NCBI RefSeq assembly: GCF_018271975.1
Contig: NZ_JAGUCN010000035.1
Location: 1-49,145, forward strand
Reading direction: 5' to 3'
Length of the DNA stretch: 49,145 bases
Origin: Carboxylicivirga mesophila
GTDB lineage: Bacteria; Bacteroidota; Bacteroidia; Bacteroidales; Marinilabiliaceae
The position numbers were made by a program, and so were the translations under genes. Below, piece by piece: positions 27,120 through 36,664 of the stretch. A model generated the notes under the pieces. That model worked only from the letters and a program-made list of their open reading frames with translations. It was not told where the DNA came from and ran no database searches. Positions within the stretch are counted from its first letter, which is position 1; every line of letters begins with the position of its first letter.

Positions 27120-28226
27120 ATGTCATTAACAAAACAAGAGTTAGAGCGCTACAAACGGCACATCGTATTAACTGAAATAGGAGCAGAGGGGCAAATTAAG
27201 CTGAAACAGGCTTCTGTACTGGTGGTTGGCACTGGTGGGTTGGGCTCTCCAATAGCCATGTATCTGGCAGCTTCGGGAGTCGGTCATATCGGATTAATCG
27301 ATTTTGATGTGGTGGATGTGTCCAACCTTCAGCGTCAGATTATTCATAAAACCAGCCATGTAGGTGAAGCAAAAACATGGTCGGCAGAGAAGGCCCTTAA
27401 GGAGATTAATCCGCATGTTAAGGTGTCGTTGTTCAATTGTGCTTTGAATAAAGGAAATGCCTTCGACATTATAAAGCAGTTCGATATTGTTACTGATGGA
27501 ACCGATAACTTTGCTACCCGTTACCTGGTTAATGATGCCTGTGTATTGAGTGGTAAAATCAATGTGTTTGGCTCCATTCGTCAGTTTGAAGGGCAGGTAA
27601 GTGTGTTTGGTACGAAGGATGGTCCGTGCTACCGGTGCTTGTTTCCTGAACCACCTGAGGCGGGCAGTGTACCATCGTGTGCCGATGCCGGTGTTATGGG
27701 TGTTCTGCCAGGCGTAATTGGCACTCTGCAGGCTACCGAAGTCATCAAGCTGATTACTGGTATTGGACAAGCACTAACAGGTCGCTTATTAAACTATGAT
27801 GCACTGGCCATGTCTTTTAATGAAATTAAATTCATGAAAGACCCTGATTGCCCATGTTGTGGTGAACATCCCACATTAACAGAATTGATTGATTACGAAA
27901 TCTTTTGTGGCGATGGCGGAGATGTTGAGCGAAAGGATGAAATAAGTGCAAGTGAACTAAAGCAGCTGATAGAGGGGGGAGGAGCCTTGCAACTCATTGA
28001 TGTGCGTGAACCTGAAGAGCTGTTGGAAGGGCAAATTGCTGGTGCACTAAATATACCCATGCAGCAAATTCCGGAGCGAAAGCATGAAATAGTCAGGGAT
28101 ATGCCCGTAGTAATATTTTGTCACCTGGGCATGCGCAGCCTGCATGTGATTGAGTATCTGAAGCGCGAGGGCTATGATAACCTGATTAATTTAAGCGGTG
28201 GAATAGATGCGTGGGAGGCTGTTTAA
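27120..28226 (+). CDS. moeB: MoeB/ThiF-type adenylyltransferase fused to a rhodanese domain
   Basis: 368 aa from the ATG at 27120. The frame extends upstream to 26958, but that part crosses the promoter and lacks family similarity. Residues 1-245 are an E1-like enzyme: nucleotide loop 'VVGTGGLGSPIAMYLAASGVG', Mg/ATP region 'IDFDVVDVSNLQRQI', active-site Cys187 in 'SVPSCADAG', and zinc Cys170/173 and 244/247 ('CYRC', 'CPCC'). Residues ~272-368 are a rhodanese with catalytic Cys334 in 'FCHLGMRS'. This layout is that of MOCS3/Uba4-type proteins, which adenylate a ubiquitin-like sulfur carrier (MoaD, ThiS) and then thiolate it. No carrier or moa/thi gene lies nearby, so the pathway (molybdopterin, thiamin or cysteine-type) is open. 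A large hairpin lies 5 nt after the stop. Confidence 0.9.
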   Translation: MSLTKQELERYKRHIVLTEIGAEGQIKLKQASVLVVGTGGLGSPIAMYLAASGVGHIGLIDFDVVDVSNLQRQIIHKTSHVGEAKTWSAEKALKEINPHVKVSLFNCALNKGNAFDIIKQFDIVTDGTDNFATRYLVNDACVLSGKINVFGSIRQFEGQVSVFGTKDGPCYRCLFPEPPEAGSVPSCADAGVMGVLPGVIGTLQATEVIKLITGIGQALTGRLLNYDALAMSFNEIKFMKDPDCPCCGEHPTLTELIDYEIFCGDGGDVERKDEISASELKQLIEGGGALQLIDVREPEELLEGQIAGALNIPMQQIPERKHEIVRDMPVVIFCHLGMRSLHVIEYLKREGYDNLINLSGGIDAWEAV

Positions 28227-28230
28227 TAGG

Positions 28231-28307
28231 CCCATAAACATGGAAAGACTCATCGCGAAAAAGAAAGAGATGGAAATAACTATGAGTCCGTCCATGTATA
28301 CTATGGG
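28231..28307. repeat. Long three-segment inverted repeat after the MoeB gene
   Basis: CCCATA, ACATGGA and GACTCAT (28231-28253) pair in order with ATGAGTC, TCCATGT and TATGGG (28282-28307), giving 20 bp with small internal loops around a purine-rich loop of 28 nt. No T-run follows on the plus strand, so it is not a standard terminator. Confidence 0.75.
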
Positions 28308-28445
28308 TTAAGCGATTGCTAAATGGCGCACAAAATAACAATAGAAGACCTCAATGTCGTAAATTGAATGTTAAATCAATATGAAATTTTATAAATAATT
28401 GGCCATACCACGTGCTGATTAGTTCTCTCAATAACTGTTTTTAGA

Positions 28446-29351
28446 ATGTTTTTTAAACAAATTGTTGTTCTTGATTATACAGGTTTGCAGGGCTTTGCAT
28501 TGCAGCGCTTGCAAGAATTATCGGAAAATCCCGTAGCCATATATAATGATGTACCAGCGGACGAAGCTACCACCATAGAGCGTGCGCGGGATGCTGAAGC
28601 GCTTTTTGTATCATGGAATACGCCTGTTAGTGCAAAAGTGCTGGCTCAGTGCCATAAGCTGAAATATATTGGTATGTGCTGCAGCCTTATTGATGAAGAC
28701 TCTGCCAATGTTGATGTACGTTATGCCAGAGCAAATGGAATTGAAGTAACTGGTATACGCGACTATGGGGATGAAGGTGTTGCTGAGTTTATCATAGCCG
28801 AATTAATTGGCCTGCTGAAAGGATTGGGTAAGCATCAGTGGCGGTCTGAACCACTCGAACTTGGTGGCCGTAGGGTAGGAATAGTAGGTATGGGTACTAC
28901 AGGCCTGTTAACAGCCCGGCATTTGCAGTTTTTTGGTGCTAAGGTGAGTTACTACAGCCGCAGCAGAAAGCCAGATGTTGAGCAGTTAAAAATAGATTAT
29001 CAACCATTGGAAGAGCTTTTGCAGAACAATGATATTATCTCTTTTCACTTACCCCGGAATGCAAAAGTTTTGAGTGAGGAGCACTTTCAATGGCTGGGGA
29101 ATCGCAAAATTATTGTGAATACTTCACTTGGACTGCCATTTGAGAAGGAGGTGTTTGAGAAGTGGCTGCTAAGAAATGGGAACTATGCCATTTTTGATCA
29201 TTGTGGCTTCGGTCCACACATGAATACATTAACCCGCTACAATAATATTATTTATTCCGACAAAACATCGGGCTGGACACGTGAGGCAAAAGGCCGGTTG
29301 TCGGACAAGGTGCTGGATAATCTTAACGCTTACCTGGCCAATATAACGTAA
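28446..29351 (+). CDS. D-2-hydroxyacid dehydrogenase-like protein lacking the catalytic residues
   Basis: 301 aa. The Rossmann NAD-binding fold is intact: 'RRVGIVGMGTTGLLTARHLQFFGAKVSYYSRSRKP', with the GMGTTG loop at 148-153. The general layout follows the D-2-hydroxyacid dehydrogenase family. The catalytic triad does not: the 'NtaRG' Arg is Leu228 ('NTSLGLPFE'), the region of the acidic residue reads 'IFDHCGFG', and the 'TPHiaG' His is Lys273 ('YSDKTSGWTREAKG'). The end helix 'GWTREAKGRLSDKVLDNLNAYL' still matches the family. So it may bind NAD(H) but is unlikely to use the usual mechanism. It may be a sensor, a regulator or an enzyme of altered chemistry. It has no close operon partner; the PepSY-type gene follows after 75 bp. 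Confidence 0.8.
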   Translation: MFFKQIVVLDYTGLQGFALQRLQELSENPVAIYNDVPADEATTIERARDAEALFVSWNTPVSAKVLAQCHKLKYIGMCCSLIDEDSANVDVRYARANGIEVTGIRDYGDEGVAEFIIAELIGLLKGLGKHQWRSEPLELGGRRVGIVGMGTTGLLTARHLQFFGAKVSYYSRSRKPDVEQLKIDYQPLEELLQNNDIISFHLPRNAKVLSEEHFQWLGNRKIIVNTSLGLPFEKEVFEKWLLRNGNYAIFDHCGFGPHMNTLTRYNNIIYSDKTSGWTREAKGRLSDKVLDNLNAYLANIT

Positions 29352-29426
29352 AGACTTGTTAATGCAACGTTAAAGAGTACCAGAAATAGAAGAGTAAAAA
29401 GTAAACTTGCAGCCCAATTATAAAAT

Positions 29427-29951
29427 ATGGCAACAGAGAATAAGAAGAATTCGGTAACAAAAATAATGCGCGTACTGCACCGCGATATTGGTTTTTTAAT
29501 GATTGGTTTAACCCTGGTGTATTGTGTCAGTGGTATTATCCTGTTGTATCGGGATACCAATTTATTTACAGTCAATAAAAGGTATGTTGAGCAAATAGCG
29601 CCTCATACACCAGCAGATGAGCTTGGTGCTGCTTTGGAATTACGTCGCCTGAGTGTGACAGAAGAAAGTACCGACACCATATATTTTAACTATGGAACTT
29701 ATTGTAAGTCCACAGGATTGGCAGATTACACGATTAACACCTATCCGGATTGGGTGTGGCAAATCAATGGTTTTCATAAAACCAAGAGCCGGTTTGGGGC
29801 ACACTGGATGGGACTGACCTATGGTGTGCTACTGCTGTTTCTGGCCATTTCATCGCTTTGGATGTATAAACCCAAAAGCAGCAAGTTTAAGCGAGGCCTT
29901 GTTTTAACTGCTGTTGGTCTTATTTTGGCTGTTTTAGCTTTGTATATTTAA
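29427..29951 (+). CDS. PepSY-associated transmembrane protein
   Basis: 174 aa. Three membrane segments: ~20-41 ('DIGFLMIGLTLVYCVSGIILLY'), ~128-146 and ~155-174. The region between the first two (~45-120) would be periplasmic and resembles a degenerate PepSY module. 'LHRDIGFL...VSGIIL' and 'FHKTKSRFGAHWMGLTYGVLLLFLAISSLWMY' are typical of the PepSY_TM family, short relatives of which occur beside iron or siderophore transport and cytochrome-like genes. His residues in the membrane segments could bind heme or metal, but this is inference. Convergent with the next gene, with only 4 bp between stops and no terminator seen. Confidence 0.75.
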   Translation: MATENKKNSVTKIMRVLHRDIGFLMIGLTLVYCVSGIILLYRDTNLFTVNKRYVEQIAPHTPADELGAALELRRLSVTEESTDTIYFNYGTYCKSTGLADYTINTYPDWVWQINGFHKTKSRFGAHWMGLTYGVLLLFLAISSLWMYKPKSSKFKRGLVLTAVGLILAVLALYI

Positions 29952-29955
29952 ACCA

Positions 29956-31341
29956 TCAGCGCTGTTGACTTTCCAGGTTGTGGAAGGCAAAAAAGGTTGT
30001 CTGATTCTTTTTTATATCAAAAGTAAATGGCACACTATGTTGCATGCGTCCCGATGTATTTAACTCGACTTGTTGCATACCCTCATCAAGCGGAATACGA
30101 CAATAGGAAATGCTGTAAGGTAATGATTGCCAGTTGCGGGTATCCGCTTTTTCGGTCATAGCATTGACAATGCTAACGATGGTTCCCAGGTTTTCATTTT
30201 CATTGCGGGCCACTTCCTCCAGCGCTTTTTTAGTGGCTAAGCGGGCAATACCAGAGGCTAATTCACGCATCATCCGGTCTTGCAGGCATTGAAACGCCAC
30301 TGCATTGATATTCTCGCCTAATTCCAAGGGATAGCTTTCCTGGTTGGCGCTAATGCTGGCAGTACTAAATACTGGTTTACGTTCGCGATATTTGGGAAAA
30401 GCAACTCTAAGAAAAGACAGGTTTTTGAAGGCCGCCTGATCGTTACGTGACTTATTGCCAATATAAATGGGAAAACTCAGCCCATATTCATCGTTAGCCA
30501 GGGTAATCCAACCGTCGTTATAACCTGTGTTGGTAAAGTTAATGCTCCATTCATCCTTAACCGGGCCAAAGCCATTTAACCAGAAAAAGACCAGGTAGCC
30601 CTTATCCGGATCTTCAGGCTCGTATTTGTAGCCAAACTTATTTTCATAAAAGTCCAGTTCTGTTCCAAAACCCAATTCATGAGCGGTACGCATAAGGTCG
30701 TACTTAAGCTGTTCAGGAACATCCAGGCCAAAGAGTGCTTTGTAATCCTCTTCGTAAATCTCCAGAGCATTACGATAGGCAATAAAAGCGTCGTTGGTAT
30801 TGCCTGCAGCCTCATATACCAGGCCCATCAGACAATGAGCAAAGGCATCGCGTGCATATTTGTTTTTATGCTTTTTATACTTGTCATTCAGGTTTTGCAG
30901 AACAATATTAACGCGGCGGCATTCAATTAAGGCACCTTCATAATTCTTCAGGTAGATAAAGTTAAGCGCCTTGTAAAAGTGTACCAGTACAGCCTCAAAA
31001 TCCTCTGGTCGATAGGGCTTCACCATGGGATTGGTTATTAAAGCCAGTGCCTCGTTTCCAAATGATTTACTATAGTCCTCGGCATAATAGTCGGCCTGAT
31101 TAAAATAGTTGATGCTGGTTTCGTATTGCCCGTTCATAAAGCTCACTACACCGCGATTGCAAAAATAGAGATATCGGTTCTTACCTTCAGCTCCCTTGGT
31201 ATCTTTGGCCAATTCTTTATCAGCAGCTTCAAATTGTCCGGAGGTGATTAAGGTTTGTAACTTAATATTTTGTTCGTAGTAGGTGGCGCATCCGCTAAGG
31301 ATGGTAATGAGGAGTAATGAGGTGAGGATTTTGCTTTTCAT
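29956..31341 (-). CDS. COG3014-like TPR lipoprotein
   Basis: 461 aa from the ATG at 31341; the upstream frame to 31461 overlaps the lpoB-like gene and lacks a signal. 'MKSKILTSLLLITILSG|C' is a lipoprotein signal with the Cys at residue 18. The N-terminal half is TPR-like ('NRGVVSFMNGQYETSINYFNQADYYAED', 'HCLMGLVYEAAGNTNDAFIAYRNALEIY'). The C-terminal half is a beta-rich domain ('IPLDEGMQQVELNTSG'). This matches the conserved lipoprotein family COG3014, which is often encoded next to LpoB-like genes, as here (82 bp downstream). Its location would be the outer membrane; a role with peptidoglycan synthesis is inference from the neighbour. Confidence 0.7.
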   Translation of the reverse strand: MKSKILTSLLLITILSGCATYYEQNIKLQTLITSGQFEAADKELAKDTKGAEGKNRYLYFCNRGVVSFMNGQYETSINYFNQADYYAEDYSKSFGNEALALITNPMVKPYRPEDFEAVLVHFYKALNFIYLKNYEGALIECRRVNIVLQNLNDKYKKHKNKYARDAFAHCLMGLVYEAAGNTNDAFIAYRNALEIYEEDYKALFGLDVPEQLKYDLMRTAHELGFGTELDFYENKFGYKYEPEDPDKGYLVFFWLNGFGPVKDEWSINFTNTGYNDGWITLANDEYGLSFPIYIGNKSRNDQAAFKNLSFLRVAFPKYRERKPVFSTASISANQESYPLELGENINAVAFQCLQDRMMRELASGIARLATKKALEEVARNENENLGTIVSIVNAMTEKADTRNWQSLPYSISYCRIPLDEGMQQVELNTSGRMQHSVPFTFDIKKNQTTFFAFHNLESQQR

Positions 31342-31423
31342 GCTATGAAGGGCTGTTGGAGGAAAAGTGTAGATTAATGCCCGTTGGCTGGCAACAGGCA
31401 TTAACTTTAGGTTTTTGTAACAA

Positions 31424-32014
31424 TTAATTGTTAATGTACTTCTTAATTTCTTTGTCACCAATCCATACTATTTCATTGGTTTCAAGGTTGGAAAGCTCCA
31501 TATTAACCTTGTAGAAATTAACACGTTCTTTCTTGTAGGTATCAACAATTGAGTTAATGTCTCCATTAAGCATAAAGTCGGCGCCTAACTCTTTACCCCA
31601 AGCCTTAGCTGTTGCCATGCTGGCAAACTCTTGCTGTGCGGCTCTCTCGCGGCGAAGTTCTTCGCGTTTATCGCCGGCTTGTACCAGGCGAACACGGCCA
31701 CTGTTAATAAAAGCGCGTTCTACATCTTTTACAAAAGTCTCGGCACTAATATGTTCGTGTGATTTATTGTAGATTAAACCAACAACCACTACCGGCTTTT
31801 GACCATTATTATCGCCCTGATGGTTATCAATCCACGCTCCACCCAGCACCTGGTTAACCATTTCTTCGGCTACCAGACGAGAATCAGTATCGTTCCAACG
31901 GCCACTTAAATCAATGGCTTCTTTGGTATCAACGCGTTCTACAGTGTGGGCACATCCGGTGAGTAAGCTTACGGCTAGTCCTATTGCCAGTACGAATAAC
32001 AAATTTCGTTTCAT
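31424..32014 (-). CDS. LpoB-like penicillin-binding-protein activator lipoprotein
   Basis: 196 aa with a lipoprotein signal (LLTG|C). 'LSGRWNDTDSRLVAEEMVNQVL' followed by 'KPVVVVGLIYNKSHEHISAETFVKDVERAFINSGRVRLVQA' and 'AKAWGKELGADFMLNGDINSI' is the LpoB pattern: a curli-assembly-like alpha/beta domain. In enterobacteria LpoB is an outer-membrane lipoprotein that reaches through the periplasm to stimulate PBP1b. Here its PBP partner is not in the window. It lies 57 bp after dapA on the same strand and is followed by the COG3014-like gene. Confidence 0.8.
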   Translation of the reverse strand: MKRNLLFVLAIGLAVSLLTGCAHTVERVDTKEAIDLSGRWNDTDSRLVAEEMVNQVLGGAWIDNHQGDNNGQKPVVVVGLIYNKSHEHISAETFVKDVERAFINSGRVRLVQAGDKREELRRERAAQQEFASMATAKAWGKELGADFMLNGDINSIVDTYKKERVNFYKVNMELSNLETNEIVWIGDKEIKKYINN

Positions 32015-32071
32015 AAGTAATAAGTTTAGATTTTATTGGATAGTCTAATTTATAATCCGTGATTGAAAATA

Positions 32072-32980
32072 TCAAAAAGCATTCCAAAATTCAGCCTGAA
32101 AGGCTTTAAATTGAGCTTTAAGCGTATCATATGTCTGTTCTGTTAAAGGAACAAGTGGCAGACGTAATTGGTTGTCAATGATTTCACGCATTTCTAAAAT
32201 GGCTTTGATGCCTGCAGGATTACTCTCAATAAAGAGATTCTTTATAATATCCGTGAGGCCATAGTGTAGTCTGCGTGCTTTAATGTAGTTGTCGTTATGA
32301 GCAGCCTGCACCATTTGACTGAATGCTTTTGGATACCCATTGGCAACAACCGATATTACCCCGTCGCCACCAAGGCCAAGGATAGGTAATGTTAATGCAT
32401 CGTCGCCAGATAATACCACAAAATCATCAGGTTTGTGTTTGATGATGTCCATTACCTGCAATAAATCACCCGAAGCCTCTTTCACAGCAATGATATTGTC
32501 AAAGTCATTGGCCAGCTGGAGGCATGTTGAAGCATCCAGGTTGCATCCTGTGCGCGAAGGCACGTTATACAAAATAATCGGTACGGGCGATGCCTCTGCA
32601 ATGGTTTTATAGTGCTGATACAGTCCTTTCTGCGTAGGCTTATTGTAGAAGGGAGTGACTGATAAAATGGCGTCTATACCATCAAAATCAGTTTTGTTGA
32701 TGGTGTCAGTCAATTGACTGGTATTATTACCACCCATTCCCATTACTATTGGCACCCGGCTGTTATTTGCTTTTTTGATGGTTTTTACTACCTCCAGCCT
32801 CTCTTTGTCATTTAGTGTGGCCGTTTCGGCTGTTGTACCCAGTGCAACCAGGAAGTTAACACCACCTTCATTCACAAAATTCACCAGTTTGGTCAATGCT
32901 TCGTGATCAACCTGTTTATGCTCGTTAAAGGGTGTTACAAGAGCTACGCCAGTACCTTTTAGTTGTTGTGCTGATATCAT
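32072..32980 (-). CDS. dapA: 4-hydroxy-tetrahydrodipicolinate synthase
   Basis: 302 aa. A TIM-barrel aldolase that condenses pyruvate with aspartate-semialdehyde, the committed step of lysine and diaminopimelate synthesis. Schiff-base Lys167 is in 'IIAVKEASGD', Tyr138 in 'ILYNVPSRTG' and the Thr pair (49-50) in 'ALGTTAETATL'. It starts 10 bp after the stop of the DUF6913-like gene, so translation is probably coupled. DAP feeds peptidoglycan, which fits the lpoB-like gene after it. Confidence 0.97.
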   Translation of the reverse strand: MISAQQLKGTGVALVTPFNEHKQVDHEALTKLVNFVNEGGVNFLVALGTTAETATLNDKERLEVVKTIKKANNSRVPIVMGMGGNNTSQLTDTINKTDFDGIDAILSVTPFYNKPTQKGLYQHYKTIAEASPVPIILYNVPSRTGCNLDASTCLQLANDFDNIIAVKEASGDLLQVMDIIKHKPDDFVVLSGDDALTLPILGLGGDGVISVVANGYPKAFSQMVQAAHNDNYIKARRLHYGLTDIIKNLFIESNPAGIKAILEMREIIDNQLRLPLVPLTEQTYDTLKAQFKAFQAEFWNAF

Positions 32981-32990
32981 GGGGGCTATT

Positions 32991-33539
32991 TTAGTTGTTG
33001 TTAAGAAGTTTGAGGTAAAAGGTGATTTGTTTTTTTAGCTCAGACATGCCAGCTGTTGGAGCAAGCTCAATCATCAGGTCGTATAAGTCATTATCCAGTC
33101 CGGCTTTTCCTACTTTAAATTCAGCTTTTGACAGCTGGCCCAGGTAATCAATGGCAAATGGCTGTTCATTAACCAGGATAATGAGCAGATTAAACGGTGT
33201 ATCAATAAAAGATTGAATAGCTTCCTTTTTAATGGCGTAGAAAAAGCTGAAGTCTTTTCGACAGGCAAAGCTGTAGGTGCTATCACCAATGTAGTTGTCG
33301 TCTCGCTTCTTTTTGTCAATAAATCCCAGTGCCTGTGAGCTGATGTTTTCTTCTTTCAATTCCTTAATTAGTTCTTTTACTAACTGGTGATTAGCCTCGT
33401 TGGTGGCATCGTAAAGGATACCAGCTGTTTGAGCTGTTTTAAGGTTGTGAAGTTTTTTAATTCGGGGTGCTTTTTGCAGCTGTTTGTCCAACTTGTATAA
33501 AGCTACCTTTTGTCGTATTGTATCAATGAAGTTGCTCAT
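32991..33539 (-). CDS. DUF6913-like conserved hypothetical protein
   Basis: 182 aa, no signal peptide or membrane segment; cytoplasmic. It begins with a basic helical region ('FIDTIRQKVALYKLDKQL'), then an alpha/beta fold with 'AGILYDATNEANHQLVKELIKELKE', 'FSFFYAIKKEAIQSFIDTPFNLLIILVNEQ' and 'FKVGKAGLDNDLYDLMIE'. It resembles the small Bacteroidota protein family DUF6913, whose function is not known. It sits between ligA (34 bp upstream) and dapA (10 bp downstream) on the same strand, in a likely operon. The family assignment is from memory and moderately sure; no activity is proposed. Confidence 0.75.
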   Translation of the reverse strand: MSNFIDTIRQKVALYKLDKQLQKAPRIKKLHNLKTAQTAGILYDATNEANHQLVKELIKELKEENISSQALGFIDKKKRDDNYIGDSTYSFACRKDFSFFYAIKKEAIQSFIDTPFNLLIILVNEQPFAIDYLGQLSKAEFKVGKAGLDNDLYDLMIELAPTAGMSELKKQITFYLKLLNNN

Positions 33540-33573
33540 TTATCGGGTCGTTTCAATGTTATTTGATGATTGG

Positions 33574-35838
<2,265 letters not shown>

Positions 35839-35840
35839 TT

Positions 35841-35932
35841 CGCGTCCTGAAAGGACGAAATGTAAATAACCGTGTGTGTAACGCACGGATGAAGCATTAA
35901 CAGATGTTCAGCCCTGATAGGGTTGAATAGTA
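35841..35932. repeat. Cluster of short hairpins (REP-like), copy 2
   Basis: Hairpins GTCCT-gaa-AGGAC, CCGTGTG-tgtaa-CGCACGG and TTCAGCCCT-gat-AGGGTTGAA occur in the same order and with similar linkers as at 16121-16262. Confidence 0.65.
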
Positions 35933-36016
35933 GTCTTCTGAACGTGATGCTATGAAAACAGCTATCTGATTGTAGTTTGCAGTTCTAAAGCGTAAGACAA
36001 TGAATCTTCCCCTAAG

Positions 36017-36082
36017 ATTGGTGGCGTTTCTCACCAATGTTGGTGACATTTTCCACCAATGCTGGTGACATTTTTCACCAAT
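36017..36082. repeat. Three-copy 22-bp array, TTGGTG/CACCAA type
   Basis: CACCAAT recurs at 36032, 36054 and 36076, exactly 22 bp apart. Each is preceded by (T/C)TGGTG and a T-rich 8-nt loop, so each unit is a small hairpin, and neighbouring units can also pair CACCA with TGGTG. Confidence 0.8.
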
Positions 36083-36093
36083 GGAGGTAAATC

Positions 36094-36159
36094 CCACAGA
36101 TTTTTCCGTGCGAGGCCACAGACTTTTCTGTGCGAGGCTACAGACGAATCTGTGGTTGG
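36094..36159. repeat. Three-copy 22-bp array, CACAGA/TCTGTG type
   Basis: Units 36094-36115, 36116-36137 and 36138-36159 are exactly 22 bp each: CCACAGA(t/c)TTTTC(c/t)GTGCGAGG twice, then a variant with CTACAGACGAATCTGTGGTTGG. It starts 11 bp after the first array and has the same unit length but a different sequence. Confidence 0.8.
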
Positions 36160-36187
36160 CAATCGAAAAGAATGTAAGTTGGTATTA

Positions 36188-36451
36188 ACCTGAGTTCGAT
36201 TTAAATTTTAAAACTCAGATTGAAATAAAAAGCTGATTTACAATGAATAATTTTAGAGGGATAGTGAACAATTGCGATAAAATTTTAAGCAGTAAATCAG
36301 TTATTTATTCAAAGCATGTTAATCCCACTTACAAACAGCAATTTTCTTCGTGTAATCGACTCAAAATAGCCCGCTATTCTTTCGTCGATTTACACTTGAA
36401 ACTCACTATTTGTAAGTGTTCTGAGTTCAAAATTTTACGTCGAACTCAGGT
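36188..36451. mobile_element. MITE-like non-autonomous element, 264 bp
   Basis: Ends in a ~31-bp imperfect terminal inverted repeat beginning ACCTGAGTTCGA. Each end also folds on itself (CTGAGTT..AACTCAG). It is flanked on both sides by TATTA (36183-36187 and 36452-36456), a likely target-site duplication. It has no transposase gene. The end near 36451 matches the sequence starting at 49053 in reverse orientation. Confidence 0.75.
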
Positions 36452-36459
36452 TATTAGTT

Positions 36460-36582
36460 AGTGGTCAGTAGTTAGGCAGGAGGCAGAAGATTGGGGACCG
36501 AAGACGAATGACGGATGGCAGAAGAGGAGTTAAGCGCCATGTGAATTGCTAGTAGTTAGTAGCTATACTCTGGCGGCTTTTA
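36460..36582. repeat. ~120-bp direct repeat, copy B
   Basis: Second copy of the 35723-35838 repeat, in the same orientation, starting 4 bp after the right TATTA of the MITE-like element. Confidence 0.8.
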
Positions 36583-36604
36583 AATCAAAAAAACCTTAAA
36601 ACGC

Positions 36605-36645
36605 CATGAAGGTGCTTCATGCTTAGGTGGATAATTTTATCTTTG
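36605..36645 (+). promoter_or_regulatory. Promoter of the ABC-F gene with an overlapping palindrome
   Basis: TATCTTTG (36638-36645) is a perfect -7 element, 19 nt before the start codon. The palindrome CATGAAG-gtg-CTTCATG (36605-36621) covers the place expected for the -33 box, so it could be an operator. Confidence 0.5.
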
Positions 36646-36664
36646 CGGCGCAAAAAATAGAATT

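Noticed and set aside
27294-27770. 158-aa minus-strand ORF
   Set aside because: Antisense shadow of the MoeB-rhodanese gene.
36243-36461. 72-aa ORF inside the MITE-like element
   Set aside because: It runs across the inverted repeat end and the flanking duplication, so it is chance.
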